Source: Verrucomicrobiota bacterium
GTDB lineage: Bacteria; Chlamydiota; Chlamydiia; Chlamydiales; Rhabdochlamydiaceae
Assembly (NCBI GenBank): GCA_018240015.1
Contig: JAFEGJ010000005.1
Location: 1 to 64,000 of the forward strand
Direction of reading: 5' to 3'
DNA: 64,000 bases
Below are positions 1 to 8,736 of this stretch, piece after piece (the first letter of the stretch is position 1; every line of letters starts with the position of its first letter). The translations under genes and the position numbers were made by a program. Under the pieces are notes generated by a model, which saw only the letters and a list, made by a program, of their open reading frames with translations, ran no database searches and was not told where the DNA came from.

Positions 1-1665
1 GGTTTTAAAATCGCTCATGCGCACGATGACGGGATCGGGGTAGCGCGCAGCGGCGATGCGAGCGATCCCAAGACCCAGGAGCTGGACAAAATAGTCTTTG
101 CGATCGGTGTAGCCCTTCGTGAGCTTCTCGATGAGACGTCTTTCTTTTTTGTCTTTGACTTGGTCAAAATGGACGAGGGCCATCGGATGGATCTGAATAA
201 TGTTGTTGATGATGAACTCCATGCGCGCAAGGCCAATGCCGCTGCAGGGGAGCCTCCAAAATCGAAAAGCTTCTTCAGGGCTGGAGATATTGAGCATGAG
301 AGGGACGGAAGGTGTTGGAAGAGCTTCTAGTGAAATCTCCGCTGCTTCAAAGCGGAGCTTTCCTTCGTAAATGGTGCCTTGCTCTCCTTCACTGCAACAG
401 AGGGTGATCTCTTGATCTGTTTTGAGAAGGTGTGTAGCTGTGGCTGTTCCCACAATGGCTGGAACACCGAGCTCGCGGCTGACGATAGCGGCGTGGGAGG
501 TGCGGCCTCCGAGATCGGTGATGATGCCCGCAGCTTTCTTCATGATGGGCACCCAGTCGGGGGACGTTACGCGTGTCACCAAAATTGATCCCGGCTGGAA
601 CTCTTCGATGTGTTCAGGAGATGCTATGACTTGGACTTTGCCTGCGGCAATCATGTCCCCAATGGCCAGGCCATGGAGGAGGGGCTTTCCTTTTTCTTTG
701 AGGACGTAATTTTTATATTCACCGCGGTGTTTGAGGGAATGGACAGTTTCAGGGCGGGCTTGGACTAGATAGAGCTCGTCTGTGATTCCGTCTTTGGCCC
801 ATTCGATGTCCATGGGCCGCCCGTAATGATTTTCGATAATGATGGACCACTTAGCAAGCTGAATAATATCGGCATCGGATAGCGCAAACGAGGCTTGCTG
901 TTTGCGCGGAGTGTTCACATTTTTGGTCTCAGAGTTGTGGTAGATGAGTTTTTGTTCTTTTTTTCCGAGCTTTTTTCCGATGATCGATAGGGTGGGCTTG
1001 AACACGACATATTCATCGGGGTTAATGGACCCTTGAACGACATTTTCCCCCAGACCCCAGGCGGCATTGATCACGACCGTGCGCGGAAAGCCGCTATCGG
1101 GATCGAGGGTGAAAATCACGCCGGAGCTTCCTTTGTCGGAGCGCACCATCTTTTGCACGCCGATGGAGAGAGCCACTTTCATGGGCTCAAAATTTTTGGC
1201 GGCGCGGTAGGCGATGGCGCGGTCTTTGAAAAGCGAGGCATAGCATTTGCGGCAGGCATCGAGTAGAGCGCCTGGCCCTCGCACGTGGAGAAACGTCTCT
1301 TGCTGACCTGCAAAACTAGCGTCCGGCAAATCTTCAGCTGTCGCACTGCTGCGCACAGCGACATCGGCATTTTTGCCAAGCTTCTTATACGCCGCTGTGA
1401 TCTCTTGGGCGAGAGCCGGTGGAAACTCTGCTTGCAAAAACCACTCCCGGATCGTTTTACCGTCTTTTTCCTCAGCGATTTTTTCTTTTAAATGGTTGTG
1501 CTCCAGAAACGCCCAGTAGGCCTCGGCGGTGGTAGCGAAGCCATCGGGGACTCTTATCCCTTGGCTTTTGAGGGTTGAGATCATTTCGCCGAGCGATGCG
1601 TTTTTACCGCCGACAATGGGAACATCATTTTTTGAAAGGGTCTCAAAAGGACGAATGTAATGCAT
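1..1665 (-). CDS. ppsA: Phosphoenolpyruvate synthase, 3' end cut by window
   Basis: Converts pyruvate and ATP to PEP, AMP and phosphate, a cytosolic gluconeogenic step. The frame is open for 555 codons from the ATG at 1665 to the window edge. The N-terminal pyruvate-phosphate-dikinase-type ATP-binding domain (about residues 1-340) contains the AVRSSATAEDLPDASFAGQQ signature. A swivelling phosphohistidine domain follows, with GGRTSHAAIVSRELGVPA and the catalytic His near residue 391. The last visible residues, VRMSDFKT, match the start of the PEP-binding barrel. The C-terminal roughly 240 residues lie outside the window. The upstream AGAAAG is only a weak ribosome site. The family call is secure. 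Confidence 0.95.
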   Translation of the reverse strand, partial: MHYIRPFETLSKNDVPIVGGKNASLGEMISTLKSQGIRVPDGFATTAEAYWAFLEHNHLKEKIAEEKDGKTIREWFLQAEFPPALAQEITAAYKKLGKNADVAVRSSATAEDLPDASFAGQQETFLHVRGPGALLDACRKCYASLFKDRAIAYRAAKNFEPMKVALSIGVQKMVRSDKGSSGVIFTLDPDSGFPRTVVINAAWGLGENVVQGSINPDEYVVFKPTLSIIGKKLGKKEQKLIYHNSETKNVNTPRKQQASFALSDADIIQLAKWSIIIENHYGRPMDIEWAKDGITDELYLVQARPETVHSLKHRGEYKNYVLKEKGKPLLHGLAIGDMIAAGKVQVIASPEHIEEFQPGSILVTRVTSPDWVPIMKKAAGIITDLGGRTSHAAIVSRELGVPAIVGTATATHLLKTDQEITLCCSEGEQGTIYEGKLRFEAAEISLEALPTPSVPLMLNISSPEEAFRFWRLPCSGIGLARMEFIINNIIQIHPMALVHFDQVKDKKERRLIEKLTKGYTDRKDYFVQLLGLGIARIAAARYPDPVIVRMSDFKT

Positions 1666-1718
1666 AAATCTTTCTATATATTGTGTTTTTTTCGGTCGCA
1701 ATCTTAAAATGCTGCCCC

Positions 1719-2777
1719 ATGATTCTATCCTTACCTCGAGAATTGCAGTTTGAGATTATTACACATTTCAAATCTTCGAAAGACTTTTTAACTTTTGGTC
1801 AGGTGTGTAGAGACTGGCGACTGCTTCAATCTGATAAGCTATTTTGGAAAATTGCAGCAAGGGCTTTGAAAATCGATATTGTGCCATTGAAAGACATTAG
1901 GGCGCAGGTGCTTAAATTCCATCACCGCACGGCCGAAAGGGTGTTTAGCATCATGTCATGCAAAACTCCCTATCTTCATCTGATTTTGAACGAACGGATT
2001 TTCTCTGAATACTTTCTCTTTTTGGGGAGGCTTCCAAGACGAGAATTAACCCATTTTCTCAAGAATTTTCACCAGATTTTTCAGATGACTCAAGGGAAAG
2101 ATTTGCGCCGGCGCATGATCCAAGATTTGCAAAGCAGCACAAAGCCCCAGCTGATTTATCGATTACGTCTGTCTGACTTAAGGGCGCTTTTTTATAGAAA
2201 TTTGTCTATTTCTTTACCAGGCCCCCTTGAAGTTCGTGTCATGGACCTCAACCTAGAAAATCGCAGGTTTGTTCAGAACATTTTGGAGGAGCAAGGACAG
2301 GTTAGCTTTGACTCGGTAATTTCCCTTTTGAACCAGCCACTGCATTCCCTCCAACAGAGCATTTCCACTATCAGCTTCGGCGAAGTGAAAAAATACGATT
2401 CTGCCGCTCATGCCATCACCATCGATTTTCCGCAGGGTATGTGCTTGAGCACAAGATTTAACGATATGAGTATGGCATTTTCAGATTTGAAAAGGCGGGT
2501 AAGTACACGCGCATTTCATATTGCACCTTTTCAGAACTTGTACGTATTTGATTGGAGTAATGAGTTAAATGCTTTTTTCCATCACCGGATAAGCCATTCT
2601 TTGCCTAATCCTCATTTTGATCTCTTACCACTCGTGCTAGATTTTTTCACTCGGCATCTATTGAAATTAAACCTCCATGGAAACGTTTGGGTCAGCTATG
2701 AGCCATGGTTTAACAGGATTCTGCTTTGTAGCGAGGCTTTTATTAGTGTCTCAAAACTTCCAATCGAATCCGAGTGA
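1719..2777 (+). CDS. F-box domain protein, candidate host-directed effector
   Basis: A 352-residue protein opening with an F-box: residues 1-48 show LPRELQFEIITHF, then FGQVCRDW and FWKIAAR, the normal spacing of Leu/Pro and Trp positions. F-boxes bind eukaryotic Skp1, so in an intracellular bacterium such a protein is expected to be secreted and to recruit host SCF ubiquitin ligase. That role is inferred. The remaining 300 residues are unrecognised and contain no clear leucine-rich or ankyrin repeats. A GTG at 1683 is in frame upstream, but the ATG at 1719 puts the F-box right at the N-terminus, as is common. There is no Sec signal peptide. Its 3' end overlaps the convergent gene by 27 bases. 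Confidence 0.75.
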   Translation: MILSLPRELQFEIITHFKSSKDFLTFGQVCRDWRLLQSDKLFWKIAARALKIDIVPLKDIRAQVLKFHHRTAERVFSIMSCKTPYLHLILNERIFSEYFLFLGRLPRRELTHFLKNFHQIFQMTQGKDLRRRMIQDLQSSTKPQLIYRLRLSDLRALFYRNLSISLPGPLEVRVMDLNLENRRFVQNILEEQGQVSFDSVISLLNQPLHSLQQSISTISFGEVKKYDSAAHAITIDFPQGMCLSTRFNDMSMAFSDLKRRVSTRAFHIAPFQNLYVFDWSNELNAFFHHRISHSLPNPHFDLLPLVLDFFTRHLLKLNLHGNVWVSYEPWFNRILLCSEAFISVSKLPIESE

Positions 2778-3659
2778 TAGCCCCATCACGCTGATTGAGC
2801 CGGGGTGCGTTGGAATTTGTCTGTTTTGCGTGAAGGGCGTTAAGTGATTTTGGCCTGGAAAGAAATGCTCTTCCCACATGAGGTGACTTTCAAAGTTGTC
2901 TATTTTCCAAGCAATTCCTAGGGCAAAATCGAGGAGGAAAGCAGCCTGTGAAAACACGTCATGCAACCGCAGAAATGAAAAGCCGCTGCCTTCTTTCCTC
3001 TCCGCTTGGTGCACGTAAAATTCTCCATAGGTAATGGAGGCGGTGCTCTTGCCCACAAGAAACCAATGTTTACCCACATTCCAATTGGCATGCAGGCCAG
3101 CTTCGGGCCCCACACCCCAAAACTTGTTTTTCGAGTGCATGTTATCAACGCCTTCTGGAAATAGTGAGCCTCCGGCATACCGTACGAAGAACTTTTCTCT
3201 CAGCGATGCAAACCGCAGCCCCAAGTGAGGTTGAAGATTCAAATGTTCGGAGACCATCCATTTTTTTTCTAAATCGAGATCGACGATCCCTAAATGCAGA
3301 CGCCAGTGGACTTTGGACTCGGTTACAAAATCTTCCGGCACTTGGGGCGCATTGGACCAAATCGGTGTCAGATGGCCCTGCGTTTGCGTATCATGCTGAG
3401 TGGGGAGACATGTCCAAACAAGCGAGGCTTTCCAATCATCATGGGCAAAATCTTCTGCCAGCCCCAAGCGAAAACCCCAACCCCATTTCATGGCGGGGTT
3501 TTTGACGTGGCTTCCTTCGATTACATAAGGCACGCCATCTTCCGAAGGGATAAAGTAAAGAGCATCAAGGAGAAGGTGCATCAGACCTTCTATATCAGAT
3601 CGTTCTTTTGCGCAAAATCTTTAGCTAATCACAGGCAATAACCCCATCGACGAGAGCAT
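2751..3659 (-). pseudogene. Outer-membrane beta-barrel protein (MOMP/Lpg1974-like) with in-frame stop in the leader
   Basis: The 276 codons downstream of the ATG at 3581 encode a beta-barrel-like protein. It starts with a LDALYFIPSEDGVPYVI segment typical of the mature N-terminus of Lpg1974/chlamydial MOMP-like porins and ends in the terminal aromatic WKF of outer-membrane proteins. No signal peptide follows that ATG. Reading 26 codons further up in the same frame reaches an ATG at 3657-3659 that overlaps the previous gene's TGA by one base. A TAA at 3621-3623 interrupts it at codon 13. I interpret this as a leader broken by a nonsense mutation. Alternatively the short form is translated from 3581 without a leader, or the base is a sequencing error. 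Confidence 0.5.
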
Positions 3660-4768
3660 CAAGTATTAAGTGCATCGAGTTGTCTTTGGTATTCTTCGAG
3701 TTCGAGTCGCCATTTCCATGTAATGTCAGAAGAAAAGTTAAGCGGATCGGGATTGTAGAGAGGATTGCTTTTAAGATGGGGATTTTCTTTTATGGCATCA
3801 CCAGCAAGTGTGATAGCCTCATTAATTAATCTTATTCTTTCATCGAGAGAAGTTAAGTAGTTTGCTGCCTCATGTAGATGTGTCGCTTGATGCAGGAGTA
3901 GCTCTCCTTTTCTATCCATGTGTAGCTGAACTTCGCCCGCAAATTGTACGGCCGCTTGAATATGCCTTTTTGCCACTTTATTGGCTCTTTCATCACTTTT
4001 AGGAAGAAAATTATGCTTCCATTGTTTGAGATAGGCCATTTTACCGCTGAGATTTGCACATGAACCTTCTTGTAGTTCGATGAGGCGATAGATGGTCATA
4101 GCGTGCTTGAGTAGCTTCATAAGGCGTTTATTTTCACTTTCTGCCATGGCTGTATTACCGGTGCGAAGTAATAGAAAAGATCTTTGCGTGCACCTGGCAG
4201 CGGCTTCAAAAGCAGAAACAGAATCCTGCAGTTTTTTAGTTCTCGAGTATATTTGAGCAGCTGTTTCCCATAGCTGCGATCCTTTTTGGTATTTAGCTGG
4301 AGGATGAAGGCGATCGAGAATAGAATCTGTAATTTCTTCAGGATTAGGAGTAATGGTTTTTGCTCCTCTTACAAGCCACGCGAGTTGTTTATCCTGGTTG
4401 ATCGCTAGTTGCGCTGCTTTTTCACACGCTAAGGCCTCTTGCAGAACAGAATCGGCGATAAGAGAATCCAGCGATGGGTAGAGGGCGCCTACCTGGCTGG
4501 CAACCTCACGCGCCTTTCGAAATAAAATAGCTTGGCATTCAGGATTGCTAGCGCTTTTAGCTTCATCAAAATAAGACTGAGCAATGGGAGAAAAATCTTG
4601 GGAGTTGTAACAGGTAACACAAACGAAAGGGTAGTGTTTCCGTTCTGCCTCTGTTTTTTGTTTAGCTTCCCAAACAGCCTTTTCTTCTGGTTTTTTTTCT
4701 ATGGTGTCGGTGCTACCTGTGAGAAGGTAGGAAGAAATTTGTTGAGCGGTGATTAAAGAAACTGGCAT
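3659..4768 (-). CDS. Helical TPR-like protein of unknown function
   Basis: A 369-residue protein that I do not recognise. Most of it reads as amphipathic helices with alanine-rich TPR-like pairs, for example AAQIYSRTKKLQDSVSAFEA near residue 175. The N-terminus contains CVTCYN. There is no signal peptide or membrane segment. The architecture recalls TPR or SNAP-type superhelical proteins, but this is a fold-level impression only. The ATG at 4768 has a perfect AGGAGGA ribosome site at 4774-4780, which also forms one arm of a hairpin (see the regulatory feature). The stop codon overlaps by one base the possible start of the outer-membrane gene downstream. Confidence 0.6.
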   Translation of the reverse strand: MPVSLITAQQISSYLLTGSTDTIEKKPEEKAVWEAKQKTEAERKHYPFVCVTCYNSQDFSPIAQSYFDEAKSASNPECQAILFRKAREVASQVGALYPSLDSLIADSVLQEALACEKAAQLAINQDKQLAWLVRGAKTITPNPEEITDSILDRLHPPAKYQKGSQLWETAAQIYSRTKKLQDSVSAFEAAARCTQRSFLLLRTGNTAMAESENKRLMKLLKHAMTIYRLIELQEGSCANLSGKMAYLKQWKHNFLPKSDERANKVAKRHIQAAVQFAGEVQLHMDRKGELLLHQATHLHEAANYLTSLDERIRLINEAITLAGDAIKENPHLKSNPLYNPDPLNFSSDITWKWRLELEEYQRQLDALNT

Positions 4769-4773
4769 GATTT

Positions 4774-4796
4774 TCCTCCTTAAAATTTCAGGAGGA
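4774..4796 (-). promoter_or_regulatory. Hairpin that pairs with the ribosome-binding site
   Basis: On the minus strand TCCTCCT, a 9-base A/T-rich loop and AGGAGGA form a perfect 7-bp stem. The right arm is the Shine-Dalgarno sequence of the gene starting at 4768, five bases from its ATG. When folded, the stem would hide the ribosome site. The element lies in the 66-base gap behind hemF, so it might alternatively just help end the hemF transcript, although no T-run follows. Confidence 0.45.
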
Positions 4797-4834
4797 GTTT
4801 CCGCAAGAAGGGTATTTTTTGCAATTGTAAAAAT

Positions 4835-5623
4835 TTACCACTTTGCCAGTGGCGGCATCGAACATAAAATTGCCTCAGGATTGCCGCCGGACATAAATCC
4901 AAACTTCGTTCCTCGGTCATAGACAAGATTAAATTCGGCATAATGCGCCCGGAGCTCGAGTTGTTTGTCTTTATCCTGACGAGAAAAGGGCATTGCAATG
5001 CGACGACGATAGATGGGCATGATGGTGTCTAAAAAACTAGTTCCCAGCGCTTTCCACATGGCGAGATCTTTTTCGAAATCCTCCGTATGGTAGTGATCAA
5101 AAAAAATGCCGCCGACGCCGCGCTCTTTTTTCCAATGCGGAATGTAAAAATATTCCCGAGCCTGCGCCGAAAATTGCGCATAGAGATCCTTGCCAAATGG
5201 CTCCAGGGTTTTTTCTGCAACACTATGGAAATGACGCGTGTCTTCTTCATACGGAAATCCCATCGGAGTCAGGTCGTATCCTCCACCGAGCCACGCTTCT
5301 TTTTCCGTTTCCAAGTACCGAAAGTTCATATGAACCGTAGGAGCATGGGGATTTTGCATGTGAGTGATGAGACTAACTCCCGTCGCAAAAAAAGGACCCT
5401 TCGCATCTTGCATGGGAAAGACTTTTCCGGAGATGCCTGACCAGTTCACAGCCGCTTTTTCAAAGACTTCGCCTCGCAGAACGGCCATCTCGCCGCCGCC
5501 TTCGCCGTGGTATTTCCAGGGTTTTCTCTCGAACCTCGCATACGGCTCGACGGATTCAAAAGTGGCTATGATTTTTTCTCTGAGCTCTTTTAGAAATTGA
5601 ACAATTTCTTCCCGCTGAGACAT
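4835..5623 (-). CDS. hemF: Oxygen-dependent coproporphyrinogen III oxidase
   Basis: Oxidatively decarboxylates coproporphyrinogen III to protoporphyrinogen IX using O2, in the cytosol. The 262-residue protein carries the family landmarks in order: GGGEMAVLRG (residues 42-51), HMNFRYLE, WLGGGYDLTP, GGIFFDHYH and YAEFNLVYDRGTKFGF. It ends at MPPLAKW, about 35 residues shorter than the E. coli enzyme, which continues after that motif, so the C-terminal tail is missing. It is divergent from hemY, with 11 bases between the two ATGs, so each gene's promoter must lie inside the other's coding region or the pair is controlled together. The product is the substrate of the neighbouring HemY. Confidence 0.95.
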   Translation of the reverse strand: MSQREEIVQFLKELREKIIATFESVEPYARFERKPWKYHGEGGGEMAVLRGEVFEKAAVNWSGISGKVFPMQDAKGPFFATGVSLITHMQNPHAPTVHMNFRYLETEKEAWLGGGYDLTPMGFPYEEDTRHFHSVAEKTLEPFGKDLYAQFSAQAREYFYIPHWKKERGVGGIFFDHYHTEDFEKDLAMWKALGTSFLDTIMPIYRRRIAMPFSRQDKDKQLELRAHYAEFNLVYDRGTKFGFMSGGNPEAILCSMPPLAKW

Positions 5624-5634
5624 ACTCCCATCTT

Positions 5635-6852
5635 ATGAAAATCGCCATTTTAGGGGGAGGGATTTCCGGTCTTGCTGCAGCATACTATTTGCAAGGCCAC
5701 GACGTAACCATTTTTGAAAAATCTTCTCGCGTGGGCGGGTGGCTCTCAACCGATACATCGACCGGTTTTTTGTTCGAAAGAGGTCCTCGTACATTTAAAA
5801 CATCCAAATGTCCTGGACTACTCGATCTCATAGAAGATTTAGGGCTCATGGAAGAAGTGATTTTTTGCGAGCGCAAAAATTTGCGGCGGTATTTGTTTAT
5901 CAACGGGAAATTACGCCGCATGCCCGCGTGGACACCTGCCCTTCTGAAAGAACTTCTCTTTGAATGGAAAGTCCCTCCCTCCTATGAGGATGAGACGATC
6001 TATGATTTTGCCTGCAGGCGTTTTGGTAGAACGGCGGCATGGCACATGTTTGATCCGATGACGCTGGGCATCCATGCTGGCGACATGCATACTCTGTCCA
6101 TGAAAGCGTGTTTCCCCTCCCTAAAGCAGCTCGAGGAAGAGTATGGATCGCTGACAAAAGGCATGCTGAAGAAACCTAAATTTTTAGGGCCGCCCTTCAT
6201 CGCTCTGAAAAACGGGATGCAATCTCTCGTCGATGCTTTAGAAGAGCGCCTGCCCAGTACCATGCTAAATACCGAAGTGAAGGAGCTAAGGTTTGAGCCG
6301 GACAGAGTAATATTAGACACATCGCGCGGTCCGTTTGAGGCCGACTTTGTTATCAGTGCGCTGCCTTGTCATGTATTGGGACGACTTCTCTTTCCTGAAC
6401 TTCTGCAGATCGAAATGAAAGGCTGTACACTCGTTCATCTCGCCTATACTCGGGAGCTTGCTCCCAAGAGAGGATTTGGATACATCGTCTCATCTTTAGA
6501 AAACCATCCACTGCTCGGTGTGATCTTTGACTCGATGGCTTTTCCTCAACATAATCGCCATCCCGAAGAGACTCGCCTGACTGCTTTTGTACGAGGAAGT
6601 GTCCAGGATGTTTTGTCGGGACTACGAGATCATCTAGGGATTACAGATGAACCTGCCGCCACCCTCGTAACACAGGTGGATAATGCCTTTCCTCAGATGA
6701 CCATCGGACACGAAGCAAGAATACAAAAGATCGTAAATCAATATCCGCGTTTAAAAATCACCGGCAATTTTCTCTACGGTGTAGGTGTGAGCGATTGCAT
6801 CACCGCAGCTAAGTCGGCGGTAGAAAATCTTCTCAGCGTTGTTCCCAACTGA
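5635..6852 (+). CDS. hemY: Protoporphyrinogen oxidase, HemY type (copy 1)
   Basis: FAD enzyme oxidising protoporphyrinogen IX to protoporphyrin IX, peripheral to the membrane. The 405-residue protein starts with the dinucleotide motif GGGISGLAAAYYL (residues 7-19), then FEKSSRVGGW and the TGFLFERGPRTF segment typical of HemY. Near the C-terminus, NFLYGVGVSDCI matches the flavin-closing segment. No Shine-Dalgarno site precedes the ATG. The last 79 bases overlap the convergent BioF-like gene. A second, clearly homologous HemY lies at 18035-19348. In Chlamydia the gene is called hemG, but the protein is not the flavodoxin-type HemG of E. coli. Confidence 0.92.
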   Translation: MKIAILGGGISGLAAAYYLQGHDVTIFEKSSRVGGWLSTDTSTGFLFERGPRTFKTSKCPGLLDLIEDLGLMEEVIFCERKNLRRYLFINGKLRRMPAWTPALLKELLFEWKVPPSYEDETIYDFACRRFGRTAAWHMFDPMTLGIHAGDMHTLSMKACFPSLKQLEEEYGSLTKGMLKKPKFLGPPFIALKNGMQSLVDALEERLPSTMLNTEVKELRFEPDRVILDTSRGPFEADFVISALPCHVLGRLLFPELLQIEMKGCTLVHLAYTRELAPKRGFGYIVSSLENHPLLGVIFDSMAFPQHNRHPEETRLTAFVRGSVQDVLSGLRDHLGITDEPAATLVTQVDNAFPQMTIGHEARIQKIVNQYPRLKITGNFLYGVGVSDCITAAKSAVENLLSVVPN

Positions 6853-7634
6853 TCGAGATCGTCGGGCGTGTGCTGCGCGTTAATCGTCAGAGACAGCTCT
6901 TTTTCAGAGGGGCGCCCGAGCAAAATATCTGCGTCCAAAAACATTTTCCATAAGGTATGAGCATCTTCCGGATTTTTAAATCGGAGGTTGATCATCGGAA
7001 GAAGAGAGGGGTGGGGCTTGAGGCCTTGAGACACAAACTCTTTGCTGAGCCATGATGCGTGTTTGAAAATCAGCTCTCTTTCTTGGTCCATGTCGGGCAG
7101 CGTGAGCAAAATTGCATCGAGAGCGCCGAGCATGGAAGCCGAGATAGGCATTTTTGGCAGAGGCTGCGTCGATGCAACAAACGAAGCGCTGCATCCACCA
7201 CCTTGCGTCATCGAGGCAAAAATAAAATCGTATCCCTTTTGCTTCGCAGATCTTCCCAGGCCCCTTTCTCCTAAAACGCCAAAAGTCCACGACTCATCGA
7301 TGCAAACAGAGCCTTTGGGTGCGATGTTTTTGCCAAGCGCATCGATCCATGTCGTTTTCTCAGGAATTATGGAGCGCGCGACTTCGGCGCTCGGATAAAA
7401 AGAGGCATGGGGTATCCCTAAAAGATGGGCGAGTTTTTCTTCGAGTTGCGCTTGGGATTCTAAAAAAAGAGGGGAAGAGGGAAGTCCCGTGCCGAATTTG
7501 AGCGTGTAGCGAATAGCGCTTTTTTTTACTTCGGGATGATGGGCCAGTCCGAGGAAATCGTGCGATGCAAAATCGAGCACCTTTTTTCCTCGATATTGAA
7601 CATACGGACCATCCAAAGGTACGATTATCTCCAT
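6774..7634 (-). CDS. Degenerate BioF/KBL-like protein lacking the PLP lysine
   Basis: A 286-residue homologue of alpha-oxoamine synthases (8-amino-7-oxononanoate synthase, KBL). Recognisable pieces are LDFASHDFLGLAHHP (N-terminal family motif), GSVCIDESWTFGVLGERGLG (equivalent of VDDAHGTGVLGE) and a conserved C-terminal fold. It is about 100 residues shorter than active enzymes. The gap lies between the FYPS segment and VCIDES. The Schiff-base lysine motif T-F-x-K is replaced by IFASMTQGGG, with no lysine, and the VDDAH histidine is changed to Trp. It is therefore unlikely to be a normal PLP enzyme. The frame is intact and has a GAGGTG ribosome site, so it may have a new role or be decaying. 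Confidence 0.75.
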   Translation of the reverse strand: MEIIVPLDGPYVQYRGKKVLDFASHDFLGLAHHPEVKKSAIRYTLKFGTGLPSSPLFLESQAQLEEKLAHLLGIPHASFYPSAEVARSIIPEKTTWIDALGKNIAPKGSVCIDESWTFGVLGERGLGRSAKQKGYDFIFASMTQGGGCSASFVASTQPLPKMPISASMLGALDAILLTLPDMDQERELIFKHASWLSKEFVSQGLKPHPSLLPMINLRFKNPEDAHTLWKMFLDADILLGRPSEKELSLTINAQHTPDDLDQLGTTLRRFSTADLAAVMQSLTPTP

Positions 7635-7698
7635 GGGTCACCTCGGAGGGGCATTATAAAGAAATGGAAATATTTATTTAAAGGAATAAATATTAGAG

Positions 7699-7728
7699 CA
7701 ACGAAAGGGCTTTGCAACCCTTTCGTTG
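7699..7728 (-). terminator. Rho-independent terminator-like hairpin
   Basis: A perfect 11-bp inverted repeat, CAACGAAAGGG / CCCTTTCGTTG, with an 8-base loop, lies just past the stop codon (7734) of the minus-strand gene upstream. The following minus-strand sequence is T/A-rich but not a clean T-run. It separates the 7734-8717 gene from the BioF-like gene. Confidence 0.6.
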
Positions 7729-7733
7729 GATGA

Positions 7734-8717
7734 TTATTTATCTTTATCTACTTTTTGTTTCTTAGGATCTGGTTCAATTTTGTCAGACGAATTTGTGGGA
7801 ATTGTATTGACCTGAGAAGGGAAGCTGGTTAAACCGCCTGGAATAAGAGTTTTCATGCTCGAAAGCATAGAGAATGTCAGTTCTTTACCCATATAAAGAA
7901 CATTAGCAATACCAGAGGGTGTTAAAAGAGAAAAACTTTTTGTGATCAGATTAATAGCTTTTTGAGATAAAGAAGAGTTTTTAATGTCATTGCGGATGCC
8001 TTGTATTTTTACTTGTAAATCGATAAGACGTTTCGCGGCAACCTGCGAGATGATGTTAACCTGAGCAGCAGAGTAACTATTGTCAATGAGGGTAACTAAT
8101 AGCTTCTTTATTGCGCCTGCTTTTTGTTTTTCATCTTTAAATCCTTGTACTAATGCCGCACACCCTTTGTACCATTCTTCATTTCTTTGGATTTCTTCAA
8201 TTTTAACTTCTTTGACATCTTGCTGAGCATTAACAGGCGCCGATGTGTTCGAAGAGGGGTTTGAAAGTTTTGAGGCGGTTTGATCAGATGTTAAATAGTA
8301 TGTCACACCGCCGATGATAGCAGCTGGAACACCTCCTATTAGATAAAAAGTCGCAGCGCCGATAGTAGGCGTGAGCTGATTAATAATGTCGCTAATTTGG
8401 TTTACCGTACCGATTACAGCTTCTTCTCCTTGTAATTCAACTTGGAGTTTCGATAAAATATCTGTAGCTTTTTCAATTTCTTCCTTGAGCTTTGAGCATT
8501 GTTCTTTTGAGATTTGGAACTGTGCTGTAATTTCTTCGTATTTTCGTTTGGCAAAATTAATGGATTCTAATTTCGAATCAATAAAAAAATCTTCGCGTAT
8601 TTCTTCAATTAAGTTGAGATTCTCTTGGCTAAGAGATTTTAGATCGTATCTTTCATGGCCTAGATTAATAGAAAAATTTGTGGTTGACTTTAGTGTCGAA
8701 GCGTTTGTAGTAGCCAT
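7734..8717 (-). CDS. Coiled-coil protein with hydrophobic segment; effector/Inc-like candidate
   Basis: A 327-residue protein of unknown function. An N-terminal region (about residues 45-100) is strongly coiled-coil (KLKEEIEKATDILSKLQVEL). A hydrophobic glycine-rich stretch follows near residues 115-145 (FYLIGGVPAAIIGGVTYYL), then a second helical half. The C-terminus, IEPDPKKQKVDKDK, is a basic patch resembling a nuclear localisation signal. There is no Sec signal. A coiled coil plus a hairpin-like hydrophobic region is seen in chlamydial inclusion-membrane proteins, but only one hydrophobic lobe is clear here. An ATG at 8741 is in frame, but 8717 is preferred because AAGGAG lies 7 bases before it. 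Confidence 0.6.
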   Translation of the reverse strand: MATTNASTLKSTTNFSINLGHERYDLKSLSQENLNLIEEIREDFFIDSKLESINFAKRKYEEITAQFQISKEQCSKLKEEIEKATDILSKLQVELQGEEAVIGTVNQISDIINQLTPTIGAATFYLIGGVPAAIIGGVTYYLTSDQTASKLSNPSSNTSAPVNAQQDVKEVKIEEIQRNEEWYKGCAALVQGFKDEKQKAGAIKKLLVTLIDNSYSAAQVNIISQVAAKRLIDLQVKIQGIRNDIKNSSLSQKAINLITKSFSLLTPSGIANVLYMGKELTFSMLSSMKTLIPGGLTSFPSQVNTIPTNSSDKIEPDPKKQKVDKDK

Positions 8718-8736
8718 AAATTCTCCTTTTGGTAGG

